64,000 nt of DNA from Granulicella mallensis (GCF_014203225.1 NZ_JACHIO010000006.1:124001-188000), one strand, 5' to 3'. Numbered from the stretch's first letter, positions 47,601 to 56,146 are shown. A program made the numbers and translations. The notes: generated from the sequence alone by a model not told the origin.

Positions 47601-48452
47601 CTAGCGAATGACATGCAAGGTGCGGTTCCAGCGGGTTCCATCGAAGATATGCAGCATCACGTGGAAGACGAAGCCGATACGGTCGCCCATGCTGGTCTTA
47701 TCTTCCTGGTCAGCCGGCGTCTTGAACGACCAGTAGACAAATAGGGGCCGGCCCATGATGTTCTCCTGCGGAACGAAGCCCCAGTAACGGCCATCGAGGC
47801 TCTCCGTGCGGTTGTCACCCATCGCGAAGACGGTGCCCGGCGGAACGACAAGGTCGTCGCCCTGGATATGGCTGGGCAGCTCAACGGCCCATAGGGACGC
47901 ATGGTTGTTGATCGCCTGCTCGCTGATCCCGGCCACGTCGGAGGGGAAATCGTCACGGTAGGGGATATAGCCGTGCTCATAGACGCCGTCGTTCGTGGGC
48001 ATCCCCGCATAGGGTTCGTTCTGCGCCACGCCATTGAGATAGACGATGCCTTTGCGCAGGTGAATGCGGTCGCCGGGGAGTCCAATGGCGCGCTTGACCA
48101 GGATCAGGTCCGGCGTCTCCGGGTTCGGCTTGAGGAAGACGATGATGTCGCCACGCTGTACCGGGCGATAGTGCACAAAGGGAGCCCATTTGGTCTGCGG
48201 AGCCAGCGTAGCGCGGTCGACGACGACATGATCGCCGATGAGCAGCGTCTTCTCCATCGAGGCCGAAGGGATCTCAAAGTTTTGAAAGATAAAGGACATC
48301 ACGAAGAGCCCGACGACCAGCACCGTGCTGATGGAAGCCAACGCCTCGAGCGGCGTCTCGGTGCGCTCCTGATTCTGTTTCGTGTCCTTCGACTTTCCGG
48401 CGGCAGCGTCGTTGCGCTCTTCGGCGACCGGTTCCTCTGCGCTCTTGTTCAA
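47601..48452 (-). CDS. lepB: Signal peptidase I, paralogue 1
   Basis: This S26 serine peptidase cleaves signal peptides on the outer face of the inner membrane. Of 283 residues, one membrane helix covers about 40-60. The catalytic Ser65 lies in IPSASMEKTL and Lys120 in LVKRAIGLPGD, with box E as MGDNRTESLDGRYWGFVPQENIMGRP. It is very close to paralogue 2, including NGVAQ, WSFKTP and the FDGTRWNRTLHVIR tail. The Ser is in SAS rather than the usual SGS context. Confidence 0.93.
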   Translation of the reverse strand: MNKSAEEPVAEERNDAAAGKSKDTKQNQERTETPLEALASISTVLVVGLFVMSFIFQNFEIPSASMEKTLLIGDHVVVDRATLAPQTKWAPFVHYRPVQRGDIIVFLKPNPETPDLILVKRAIGLPGDRIHLRKGIVYLNGVAQNEPYAGMPTNDGVYEHGYIPYRDDFPSDVAGISEQAINNHASLWAVELPSHIQGDDLVVPPGTVFAMGDNRTESLDGRYWGFVPQENIMGRPLFVYWSFKTPADQEDKTSMGDRIGFVFHVMLHIFDGTRWNRTLHVIR

Positions 48453-48541
48453 CTCGGTGAGTCTCCTCGTAGCAAATAGCTCTGTCAGTGTAACCTGCGA
48501 GGCTAGGGACGGCGCATACTTCCCTTCTCCATGGAATCGCC

Positions 48542-49402
48542 CTAGCGAACAACGTGCAGCGTACGGTTCCAGCGAGTCCCATCGAAGAAGTGCGTCACGG
48601 TATGGAAGATAAAGCCGATGCGGTCCCCCATGCCGGTCTTATTCTCCTGATCCTCGGGTGTTTTGAACGACCAGAAGACGAACAGCGGGCGCCCCATGAT
48701 GTTCTCCTGCGGCACAAATCCCCAGAAACGGCCATCGAGGCTATTGGCGCGGTTATCCCCCATCACAAAGACGTTGCCCGGCGGGACCACAAGATCGTCT
48801 CCCTGAATAAAAGCAGGCAGTTCATCAACCCAGGAGATCGTTCTGTTGGCCCACGCTCTTTCATTGATGCACGCCTGCTCCTCGCAGCCCTCAAGAGCCT
48901 TCAGGTTATTGCTCGCCTGTCGGCTGAGACCTGCAAGATCCGACGGAAAATCATCGCGGAACGAAGCATAATTGTCGTCGCCGGGCTGGATGGCATAGGG
49001 TTCGCTTTGGGCGACGCCGTTGATATACACCACACCCTTGCGCAGATGAACCTTATCGCCCGGCACTCCAATGGCACGCTTCACCAGGATCAGATCCGGT
49101 GACTCTGGATGCGGCTTCCGAAAGACCACGACATCGCCGCGCTGGACCGGACGGTAGCGCACAAAGGGAGCCCACTTTGTCTGGGGAGCCAGCGTGGCAC
49201 GGTCGACGACAAGATGATCGCCGACCAGAAGCGTGTTCTCCATGGATCCGGAGGGAATCGCGAAGTTCTGAAAGACGAACCCCATAAGAAAGATCCAGAT
49301 GACGATAATCGGGCCGAGGGAAGCGATGGCCTCCAGGGGCGTCTCGTCAGGCTCGGCGACCGGCTTCGCTGCACTCTTGTTCAACTTGGGGAGTCCGCTC
49401 AT
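48542..49402 (-). CDS. lepB: Signal peptidase I, paralogue 2
   Basis: The start is taken at ATG 49402 (TTG 49408 is possible). The 286 residues have the same architecture as paralogue 1: membrane helix about 30-48, Ser53 in IPSGSMENTL, Lys108 in LVKRAIGVPGD, and MGDNRANSLDGRFWGFVPQENIMGRP. It differs by an insert of about 20 residues (NNLKALEGCEEQACINERAW) with two Cys that could form a disulfide. It arose by recent tandem duplication, to judge from the matched N and C termini. Confidence 0.93.
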   Translation of the reverse strand: MSGLPKLNKSAAKPVAEPDETPLEAIASLGPIIVIWIFLMGFVFQNFAIPSGSMENTLLVGDHLVVDRATLAPQTKWAPFVRYRPVQRGDVVVFRKPHPESPDLILVKRAIGVPGDKVHLRKGVVYINGVAQSEPYAIQPGDDNYASFRDDFPSDLAGLSRQASNNLKALEGCEEQACINERAWANRTISWVDELPAFIQGDDLVVPPGNVFVMGDNRANSLDGRFWGFVPQENIMGRPLFVFWSFKTPEDQENKTGMGDRIGFIFHTVTHFFDGTRWNRTLHVVR

Positions 49403-49511
49403 GGGCAAATGGCTCTGGTCAGTGTACCGTGCGGCAAGAATTTCCCGGGCGTGTCATGAAATTACGCGGAGCGCCATTGGATGACGCCCTAGAATCTAGA
49501 GAATTAGCTTC

Positions 49512-50264
49512 CTACCGAAGCACGCGAATCCCCTGCCAACGGTCGCGCAACCCCTCCCAGAACGATCTCCGAACGGACGAATCCGCGTTCGGTGGCGCAG
49601 CCAGGGAAAAATACACCACCAACGGCCGTCCCACGAGAGCGTCACGCGGAACGAAACCCCAGTAGCGACTGTCCTCACTATCGTTGCGATTGTCACCCAT
49701 GACAAAGTAGCGGCCCGGCGGCACGACGATCTCGCCATTGGCCACGATGCGCCGCAGCTCCGCCCACCAGCGCGGATCGACGTTCGGGTCCGCACTCCTC
49801 ATGGAAGGAAAATCGTCGCGAAAGCCATCGGGCTGGGCCTGGTTATAGACCGCGTAGGGCTCGGCCAGCGATGCCCCATCGAGCAGGACATGCCCGTCGC
49901 GCAATCGCAGATGGTCGCCCGGAAGCCCCACCACCCGCTTGATCAGGTCCTTGCCGGGCTCCGGCGGGTAGTGGAAGACAACCAGCTCGCCGCGATGAAC
50001 CGTCGCCGCCGGCAAGATGCGGTCGAAGACTCCTCTGGGCGCGCAGGCCTGCTTGTTCACAAGGTAGAAGTCGCCCACCCGCAGCGTCGGCTCCATCGAC
50101 CCCGAAGGGACGCGGTCCGGCTGCGCGATGAAAGTGGCGAAAAAGATGGCGAGAACCAGGATCTCCAGCAGAGCCTGCAGATGCGGCAGCACCCCGTCAT
50201 GCACCCCCTGAACAGGGCGTGCCGGTGCGGCTTCCACGGTCTCCGGCAGTAGCTCCTCGTTCAA
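49512..50264 (-). CDS. lepB: Signal peptidase I, paralogue 3
   Basis: The 250 residues are more divergent than the other two: membrane helix about 30-48, Ser56 in VPSGSMEPTL, Lys109 in DLIKRVVGLPGD, and MGDNRNDSEDSRYWGFVPRDALVGRP. SGSMEPTL and the DSEDSRYWG box are the most canonical of the three. Its ATG overlaps the rnc stop by four bases, so it is translationally coupled to RNase III, as lepB-rnc is in many bacteria. This makes it the likely housekeeping copy. Confidence 0.94.
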   Translation of the reverse strand: MNEELLPETVEAAPARPVQGVHDGVLPHLQALLEILVLAIFFATFIAQPDRVPSGSMEPTLRVGDFYLVNKQACAPRGVFDRILPAATVHRGELVVFHYPPEPGKDLIKRVVGLPGDHLRLRDGHVLLDGASLAEPYAVYNQAQPDGFRDDFPSMRSADPNVDPRWWAELRRIVANGEIVVPPGRYFVMGDNRNDSEDSRYWGFVPRDALVGRPLVVYFSLAAPPNADSSVRRSFWEGLRDRWQGIRVLR

Positions 50265-51130
50265 GCATCACCTTTGGGTGGTTTGATGGGCCGGGGAGGC
50301 AGGCCGTTTGCCTCCCACTGCGCCAGCGCGAGCTCCGCAGCGCGTTGCTGGGCCTCTTTCTTGTTCGAGCCCTCAGCCGCGGCCAGCGTACGCGTCCCAG
50401 CCTCCCCTTCAAGCTGTGCCTCCACCGAAAACCTGCGCTGATGAGCCGGTCCGCTCTGGGCCGTGTCGACGTAGCGCAACCTGCCCAGCCCTGACGCCTG
50501 CACACGCTCCTGCAAGACCGTCTTGTGGTCGCGCAGCGCGCCGCGTCCCTCTTCTCCGGCCAGCGCCGCCCGCATGGTGTCGAGATCCGGCTCCAGCACA
50601 TAGCGTTCGACGATCGCTCTCACCGCCTTGAGCCCTTTCGCGCCTGCATCCAGATAGACCGCCGCGATAATTGCTTCGACCGCATTGGCCAGCAGCGCGG
50701 GCTTTTTACGGCCGCCGTTCTGATCAGCGCTTTTGCCGAGAAACAGCTGCTCTCCCAGCCCAAGCGCCAGACCGACCTCGGCCATGCGGGCGCGGCTGAC
50801 CAGGATGGAGCGCAACCGCGTGAGCTCGCCCTCCGAGCTCTGCGGAAACTCCCGATAGAGCGCCTCGGTAACCACCAGGCCGAGGATCGAGTCGCCCAGA
50901 AATTCGAGCTGCTCGTTGTCGGTGCCGGGTGGATTGCGCTGGTCGCGCTGGTCGGGATGAGCCGGCAGGATGACGGTGGGGACACCGTGGCGAGCCTCGT
51001 AGGTGTGCGAGCGGTGCGTCAGTGCGAGCGCGAGCAGCTCAGGCCGGGTAAAGCGATGACCGAGCAGGCGTTGCAGTTCGTCGATGGGTTCGATCTTAGG
51101 TGAAGTTTTACGGGTGCGCCGTGTCGTCAT
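50261..51130 (-). CDS. rnc: Ribonuclease III
   Basis: RNase III cuts double-stranded RNA in rRNA and mRNA maturation. The endonuclease domain (about 17-185) carries the signature NEQLEFLGDSILGLVVTEALY and the second metal site EAIIAAVYLDAG. A double-stranded RNA-binding domain occupies about 200-272 (DHKTVLQERVQASGLG ... AAEGSNKKEAQQRAAELAL). At 289 residues it is longer than E. coli Rnc (226), partly through about 20 extra residues before the signature (PTVILPAHPDQRDQRNPPGT) and N- and C-terminal tails. It heads the rnc-lepB3 pair. Confidence 0.95.
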   Translation of the reverse strand: MTTRRTRKTSPKIEPIDELQRLLGHRFTRPELLALALTHRSHTYEARHGVPTVILPAHPDQRDQRNPPGTDNEQLEFLGDSILGLVVTEALYREFPQSSEGELTRLRSILVSRARMAEVGLALGLGEQLFLGKSADQNGGRKKPALLANAVEAIIAAVYLDAGAKGLKAVRAIVERYVLEPDLDTMRAALAGEEGRGALRDHKTVLQERVQASGLGRLRYVDTAQSGPAHQRRFSVEAQLEGEAGTRTLAAAEGSNKKEAQQRAAELALAQWEANGLPPRPIKPPKGDA

Positions 51131-51149
51131 CGCCCCTCCGCTGTCTACT

Positions 51150-51200
51150 TTACGCGTCAGGATGACGACTGTCTTCGTCTGCTCTTCGTCGCCATCCTGG
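51150..51200 (+). repeat. Short relic of the palindromic repeat family
   Basis: GCGTCAGGATGACGAC at the left and GTCGCCATCCTGGGC at the right form an inverted repeat (AGGATG-CGAC / GTCG-CATCCT) with the CTTCGTC-type flanks of copies A-C. The GGACCCC part of the arms is missing. It lies in the 86-base gap between rnc and the poly-Ser protein gene. Confidence 0.5.
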
Positions 51201-51216
51201 GCCCTGGGTGTATCCC

Positions 51217-53082
51217 CTACTTCGGCGCATCCGCTGGTTTGTAAGAATCCTTCTCGGCCTTCCCTGTCGGGTCGAAATCCTTGTCGTCGTTACTGACAGG
51301 GGGCCGGTTCGCGCGCTGAGGCAGGGCGAACGGCTTCGAAATACCGTTCTGCGCCGCCTCTTTGGTATCCGGGCGGCCATCGCGAGCAGCCAGTGCAGCC
51401 TTGTACTCAGCAACGGCATGGTCACGGTCCGGCGGATTCATTGAGTCATACAGACGCCCCAGATAGATATGGCTCCAGGCCAGCGTTCGCGGGTCCTTGC
51501 TCTGCTTAAGCGTGTCCTCAAAGTTCTTCATCGCCTCCCCTGGCTGCTTCTCCATCAGGGCGATGCGCGCCAGCACGTACTCCGCCCGGCCATGGTCGCC
51601 CTTCGGGTTGGCCAGCGCTTTTTCGGCGAGATCGGAGGCGTCTGCGGTATTGCCCTTGGCCAGATCGAGTTCGGCGAGGTCCATTCCCTCGATCTTGCGC
51701 GGCGCGGTATGCGGACGCAGCGGATCGACCGAAGTCTCCTTCGAGAACACGATCTCCTGGGCATGCTTGCGCTCGCGGTCTACGTCCATGCCGTAGATCA
51801 TGGGGGCAATCTCGTCGCGCAGGCCGTCGCCGTTCTTGGCCATCAACTGCAGGGTCTGGTAGAAGTAGCCCGTCAGCACCCATCCATGTTGCTCGTCGGA
51901 ATCCACCAGCTTCTGCCGCTCCAGCGCCGTCTCACGGTTGTAGACGTCCATGGCCGAAGCGTAGAGGTCCACCGAAGCGCGCTCTTTGTCCGCAGGCTTG
52001 ACAGGTTTTGGCTCGGCAATCTCATACATATGCGCCTCGACCGCCTTGATCAGGCACTCGGTCATCAGCGCAACCACGTCGCTCTTGTAGAAGAACTCCA
52101 GCGGAGCATCCTGTACTCCACGCAACATCGGCTGGATGCGCTCCATCGCCGAGCCGCGGCTGTAGACCATTGGCTCGATCACATAGTGCAGGTAGATGTG
52201 GCGTATCTGGTCCATGCGCACCGGGTCGCCTGCACTGTTATCCGGCGAGGTCACGATGATGTAGTCGGTGCCATAGATGCGCGCGTTCGTCAGACTCGGC
52301 GAGAGCATCGGCTCCAGCAGCACGAGGAAGCGGCGGCCGTCATAGGTGCTGACCGGCTGGTGCAGATAGATATTGGTATTGAGGATGGTCTTCACCATCG
52401 GCTCATGCACGCGCGCCACCAAGGCCTCGTACGCGGCACGATGGCGCAGCCAGATGAGATGCAACTGGGTCTCTTCGGCAAACGTGCGCAGCAGCGGCAG
52501 CACGTTGACTACCTGCGTGGCCTGGGGAGGCAAGTCGGCTTCATCCACATTCGGAGTGAGTTCCGGCGGCGGGGAAAGATAGAGCGAGAGCGAGACATAC
52601 TGCCCTACATCAAGCCCCGAATCGTTGAGATGATGCTGCGTCACATAGGAGCAGAGAGCATCACGGCTGGCGCGGGCCGTCTCCGAGGCGGCAAGGGCCT
52701 CATTCATCTCGGTCCGCACCTGCGCACGCACCGGCGCGGACCTGTCGAGATCGGCATCGTATCCGCAGGCATTGAGCGCGGCAGCCATCTCAAAGAGCGG
52801 CTCGCTGACCTCGAGCGTTACCGCGGAGCCGCCCTCTTCGATCTGCGCGGCACGCGGGCGCGCCACAGGATTCGACTGATCGTCCTGGTTTGGCCGTTCC
52901 GTATGTTGATCATTAGGGCTCGTCGATAGAGAAGAGGAGCTCGAAGAAGATGAACTGGAAGAGGAGGAGTTGGGGTTCTGCGCAAAGGCCGCAAAGGAGC
53001 TCGCAAGCAGAAAGGTCGCGCCAAAGAGCGCAAGCCGGGACGAAGGTCGGGAGGTGAGGATCACGATACTTGTTCGACGCAC
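51217..53082 (-). CDS. Secreted poly-Ser/TPR protein of unknown function
   Basis: A GTG at 53082 is used as the start (a second GTG at 53064 is possible). A signal peptide of about 34 residues ends FAAFAQ. It is followed by a run of about 13 Ser, a polar linker, then a helical domain of some 300 residues I cannot name (LYLSPPPELTPNVDEADLPPQ, YIIVTSPDN, VMALMTEC-like). From about residue 480 there are TPR-like repeats (EGMDLAELDLAKGNTADASDLAEKALANPKGDHGRAEYVLARIALMEKQPGEAMKNFEDTLKQ). It is probably periplasmic. The Ser run uses mixed TCC/TCG/AGC-type codons, so it is selected rather than simple slippage. It has no obvious operon partner. Confidence 0.75.
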   Translation of the reverse strand: MRRTSIVILTSRPSSRLALFGATFLLASSFAAFAQNPNSSSSSSSSSSSSSLSTSPNDQHTERPNQDDQSNPVARPRAAQIEEGGSAVTLEVSEPLFEMAAALNACGYDADLDRSAPVRAQVRTEMNEALAASETARASRDALCSYVTQHHLNDSGLDVGQYVSLSLYLSPPPELTPNVDEADLPPQATQVVNVLPLLRTFAEETQLHLIWLRHRAAYEALVARVHEPMVKTILNTNIYLHQPVSTYDGRRFLVLLEPMLSPSLTNARIYGTDYIIVTSPDNSAGDPVRMDQIRHIYLHYVIEPMVYSRGSAMERIQPMLRGVQDAPLEFFYKSDVVALMTECLIKAVEAHMYEIAEPKPVKPADKERASVDLYASAMDVYNRETALERQKLVDSDEQHGWVLTGYFYQTLQLMAKNGDGLRDEIAPMIYGMDVDRERKHAQEIVFSKETSVDPLRPHTAPRKIEGMDLAELDLAKGNTADASDLAEKALANPKGDHGRAEYVLARIALMEKQPGEAMKNFEDTLKQSKDPRTLAWSHIYLGRLYDSMNPPDRDHAVAEYKAALAARDGRPDTKEAAQNGISKPFALPQRANRPPVSNDDKDFDPTGKAEKDSYKPADAPK

Positions 53083-53132
53083 CCCACAAGTCTATGGGAA
53101 GCGCACGGAAAGCGGGCGACTCATTGCGTTAC

Positions 53133-53846
53133 CTAGCCCCGCACCGAAACTCCGGTATAGGTCATCACCACGTGCCCGCGTACCGGAACGCCAAAGACGG
53201 TCGCCGGCTTGAAGACGCTGGAGAGCAGGTTCTGCGTCACCCTCAACTGCACGGCCAAATCCTTGGGCCCGTCGATGATCGAATAGTCATACACCCGTCC
53301 ACGCGTGTCGACCATGGCCTCCACCAGGATAGGAACCTCGCGGCCCGTCTCGATCGGCTGCGGCGGCACCTGGGAGTACAGGTAACGCGGTGCAATCAGG
53401 TGGGCCATCTCGTCGTCGTTGGCCTGGACAGTAATGGGCGCGCCAAGCATCCATCCCAGGCTGCCGAGCAGCACGATCGCCGCTGCGAACCCACCTGTAA
53501 CCCGCAGTGCCATGGGTGCAATCGAGATCTCCCATGCGGCCAGGAATCGGCGGGTCAACGAGAGATGTGTCCCGTGCTCGCGCTCTACGGCAATGGCCGC
53601 ACGCAGGCGTTCCTGCAACCTCATGGGAGGACGCGCCGGGCCCAGGTCGGCCAGCGACCGCTGAATCTCACGCCACGCGGTAAACTCCGAGGCGCACTCG
53701 CCGCAACCGTCCAGATGGTCTGCCATGGCAGCCATTTCGGCGCCGGTCATCGCGCCATCGAGATAGGAAGAAAACTCCAGTCGCACGGACTCGCACGAAT
53801 TGTTTTTCTGCTCCGGATTGAACTGGTTACTGCTCATCGAGTTCAT
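53133..53846 (-). CDS. Transmembrane anti-sigma factor with TonB-C-like periplasmic domain
   Basis: The 237 residues start with a zinc-finger anti-sigma domain (zf-HC2): H44-x3-C48-x2-C51, with C18 as a possible fourth ligand. One membrane helix covers about 116-136. The periplasmic part, about 165-235 (VPILVEAMVDTRGRVYDYSIIDGPKDLAVQLRVTQNLLSSVFKPA), looks like a TonB C-terminal-type domain, unusual for an anti-sigma factor. It overlaps the sigma gene by four bases and is expected to hold that sigma factor inactive at the membrane. Confidence 0.82.
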   Translation of the reverse strand: MNSMSSNQFNPEQKNNSCESVRLEFSSYLDGAMTGAEMAAMADHLDGCGECASEFTAWREIQRSLADLGPARPPMRLQERLRAAIAVEREHGTHLSLTRRFLAAWEISIAPMALRVTGGFAAAIVLLGSLGWMLGAPITVQANDDEMAHLIAPRYLYSQVPPQPIETGREVPILVEAMVDTRGRVYDYSIIDGPKDLAVQLRVTQNLLSSVFKPATVFGVPVRGHVVMTYTGVSVRG

Positions 53847-54538
53847 AGCGTCCCTACTTCCGGGTGCCCCACCTTCGCCGCGTCACGATTGCGGCTGGGG
53901 TGGGCCTGTTGTCCTTGCGGCCGAGTCGCTGCATCCTTCAGGAGCGCCTCGCGCAGAGCGGCGCGGCCTCGCGTCAACCTGCTCTTCACCGTGCCGAGGT
54001 TCACATTCAGAATCTCGGCAATCTCTTCATAACCGAAGCCTTCAATCTCGCGCAGTACAACAACCTCGCGAAACGGCTCCGGAATCGTCCGCAACGCCGC
54101 TTCGACATGCGTACGCGTCTCGGAGCGGGCCACACACTCATAGGGAGAGGCGTCCCCCGTGGCCAGTGCATCGGCCAGGCAGAAGGTCTCGCCTTCCTCG
54201 TTCTCCAGCGGAGCATCGATGGTCAGCTCCTGCCGCTTGTGCCGGCCCCACCAGCGACGTTGGTTGCTGGCCTCATGCAGGGCAATGCGATAGATCCAGG
54301 TGCGCAGGCTGGCCTCGCCATGGAAGCCGGAGATGCTGCGAAAGACCTTGACGAAGACTTCCTGGGTCACATCGGCGGCATCGGCCGGATCGCGCAGGCT
54401 GCGTGCAATCAGGGAGTAAATAGGATGGCTGTACTGTGCAATGAGCAGCGCAAAGGCCTGCTCGGAGCCCGCCTGCAACTCGGCGACGAGACTCTGTTCT
54501 TCTGCCCGGATTCCGATCGCGCTTGCCAGATCGCTCAT
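53843..54538 (-). CDS. ECF RNA polymerase sigma factor (RpoE-like)
   Basis: ATG 54538 has GAGGA six bases upstream; the open frame continues upstream to 54637 without a better site. There are 231 residues. Region 2 is visible as AFALLIAQYSHPIYSLIARSLRDPADAADVTQEVFVKVFRSISGFHGEASLRTWIYRIALHEASNQRRW. Region 4 is visible as IPEPFREVVVLREIEGFGYEEIAEILNVNLGTVKSRLTRGRAALREAL. It is co-translated with its cognate anti-sigma factor. It probably answers envelope stress. Confidence 0.92.
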   Translation of the reverse strand: MSDLASAIGIRAEEQSLVAELQAGSEQAFALLIAQYSHPIYSLIARSLRDPADAADVTQEVFVKVFRSISGFHGEASLRTWIYRIALHEASNQRRWWGRHKRQELTIDAPLENEEGETFCLADALATGDASPYECVARSETRTHVEAALRTIPEPFREVVVLREIEGFGYEEIAEILNVNLGTVKSRLTRGRAALREALLKDAATRPQGQQAHPSRNRDAAKVGHPEVGTL

Positions 54539-54915
54539 CGCCGTCCTCAACCGGGGCCAAAGGCCCGCAGCCACTGCGTATCTATTCAACGTAGGCCCGC
54601 AGAGGTCTATCTGTCCAGAGGTACAACATCCCATCACGCCGAAAACGCCTTACTGCAGCCCATACGGGAGCCCAAAATCAGATCAACAAGAAACCCGGAG
54701 CAGGAGCTGAAAACTGCGCCGCCGGCGGCCGAGTGCTCGCTCACTCTGCCATCTTTAGACACCGCTTATGCCGGCTTTGTTCCGAAGGGGATGCGCCGTT
54801 TGCGTCGCAGATTGTCGCTTTTTGAGGGAAAGGCCAATCTCTCTGCTCAGGGCGAGGCTCGCGGGAATATTGGACGGGTGCGATTTCTTGAAAACTGCCC
54901 TGCGAACGATACCGT
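54539..54915. other. Intergenic, no gene seen
   Basis: This gap of nearly 380 bases between the sigma gene and tRNA-Ala shows no open frame with a ribosome binding site. The frame running through it on the plus strand is the shadow of the sigma gene. It must hold the sigma operon promoter, but I cannot identify an ECF-type AAC/CGT pair with confidence. Confidence 0.5.
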
Positions 54916-54944
54916 TTGACTTGTCACTCCGCATCCGAGAGAAT
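54916..54944 (+). promoter_or_regulatory. Likely tRNA-Ala promoter
   Basis: TTGACT (54916-54921) and GAGAAT (54939-54944) are separated by 17 bases. The predicted start near 54951 lies about 16 bases before the tRNA. The -10 matches the consensus at four of six positions. Confidence 0.5.
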
Positions 54945-54966
54945 AGGTAAGTCCTTCCCTAGGAGT

Positions 54967-55042
54967 GGGCCTGTGGCGCAGCTGGGAGCGCGCTTCCATG
55001 GCATGGAAGAGGTCATCGGTTCGATCCCGATCAGGTCCACCA
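54967..55042 (+). tRNA. tRNA-Ala (anticodon GGC)
   Basis: The 76-base cloverleaf begins GGGCCTG and ends CAGGTCC then ACCA. The acceptor stem has the G3:U70 pair that marks alanine tRNAs. The anticodon stem CTTCC/GGAAG holds the loop ATGGCAT, giving anticodon GGC (reads GCC). The T loop TTCGATC is standard, and the CCA end is encoded. Confidence 0.95.
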
Positions 55043-55174
55043 AAAAATCCAACAACTTACGGTTTTCGTTAAATTCCTGAGGGTCCGCTAGGGGTCTTCA
55101 ACAGGAAAGTGCCCCTTCGTGCTTCTCACCTTGTAAAAGAATCTCGAACGCCTTCAAGACAATCGCGATGACTG

Positions 55175-55576
55175 TCACCTGGGGAATGTGTCGCCAAACA
55201 TGGGGAGGCCGCTGACTGATTCGGCCCTAGTCGCCTCGTCCTGCAAGACGTCCCAATGCTCCTGAAGGACACCGTCTTCGAATCGGACAACGTCAGCGGC
55301 AATCCAGGACGCGGGTCTTCCGATTCCTGAGAAACGGCCATGCGCGATGACGTAGTCCCCTTCTGCGACGATGAGTTGGTTTTCGTAGTGCAACGTATCG
55401 GGCGACGAACGGACCAGGGCGAACAGTCCTTCGCGTCCCGGCGCGATGTGTGCGCTGTGCTGGATGTACTTCGGCGACCAGAAGCGTTCCGCTGCCGCGT
55501 AGTCGCGTTTGTTGAAGAGAGTATCGAAGGCTTCGAGAACGATCACTTTGTTCTGTTCGGGTGTTGTCTTTGGCAT
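55175..55576 (-). CDS. SnoaL-like/NTF2-fold protein
   Basis: The 133-residue protein has the SnoaL-like pattern: VLEAFDTLFNKRDYAAAERFWSPKYIQHS, then GREGLFALVRSSPDTLHYENQLIVAEGDYVIAHGRFSGIGR and DVVRFEDGVLQEHWDVLQDEA. Such proteins are small ester cyclases or binding proteins, and the substrate is unknown. The start codon is preceded by three 14-bp repeats that carry an AGGAGC or AAGAGC site. It is not tightly joined to the DUF427/SDR pair upstream (177-base gap). Confidence 0.8.
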   Translation of the reverse strand: MPKTTPEQNKVIVLEAFDTLFNKRDYAAAERFWSPKYIQHSAHIAPGREGLFALVRSSPDTLHYENQLIVAEGDYVIAHGRFSGIGRPASWIAADVVRFEDGVLQEHWDVLQDEATRAESVSGLPMFGDTFPR

Positions 55577-55581
55577 GTTCA

Positions 55582-55623
55582 GCTCCTGGGTTTTCGCTCT
55601 TGGGTTTTCGCTCCTGGGTTTTC
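55582..55623 (-). repeat. Three 14-bp tandem repeats carrying the ribosome binding site
   Basis: On the minus strand the units are GAAAACCCAGGAGC, GAAAACCCAAGAGC and GAAAACCCAGGAGC, ending five bases before the SnoaL-like ATG. Each contains a Shine-Dalgarno-like AGGAG or AAGAG. Copy-number change would alter the leader and possibly translation. Confidence 0.85.
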
Positions 55624-55753
55624 TTACGATGATTGGCAGGTTGGGTCATCGGAATAGCCGTGCGGCCCCGAGGCATACACGGCTTCCCAATCAACCTCAG
55701 CAAGAGGAGCATTCTCGGCAAACCTCTGAACCAGGTCGAGCGGCTAAAGGTAT

Positions 55754-56146
55754 TTAAGAAATCACTTCAATGGCATCGACCCGCGTGGGATAAAACGCCA
55801 GATACTCCTTGATTTCGGCGACTGCCTCATAAGGCTTTTCGTACGTCCAGACGGCATATTCCGATTTCGCCCCACCCAGAGGAATGCTGTAGTACGTGCA
55901 ATCTCCCTTGTAGGGACAATAGGTGTAATGCGTAGTCCGAACGAGCAACGACATGTCCGCATCGCTGCGTGGCAAGTAGTAGACGGGTGGGTATCCCTTC
56001 TCTTCCAGCCGAAGTGCTCGTTTCGATTCAGCGACAATTTTTCCAGCGACCGTTACACGAATCGTGCCTTCAGCCGGAGAAATGGTGATGGGATGATCAG
56101 GGCCAGGAATCCTGATCTCTTTGCCTTTGCTCGAAGTGTTATCCAT
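55754..56146 (-). CDS. DUF427 domain protein
   Basis: ATG 56146 is preceded by GAGGAGC at a good distance. The 130 residues show the DUF427 pattern: IRVTVAGKIVAESKRALRLEEKGYPPVYYLPRSDADMSLL, then TYCPYKGDCTYYSIP and AVWTYEKPYEAVAEIKEYLAFYP. DUF427 proteins are small beta-barrel proteins of unknown function. It follows the SDR gene by 20 bases and is probably in one operon with it. Confidence 0.85.
   Translation of the reverse strand: MDNTSSKGKEIRIPGPDHPITISPAEGTIRVTVAGKIVAESKRALRLEEKGYPPVYYLPRSDADMSLLVRTTHYTYCPYKGDCTYYSIPLGGAKSEYAVWTYEKPYEAVAEIKEYLAFYPTRVDAIEVIS

Noticed and set aside
51469-52929. 486-aa open frame on the plus strand across the poly-Ser/TPR gene
   Set aside because: Shadow: the opposite strand has a signal peptide and TPRs, this one has neither.
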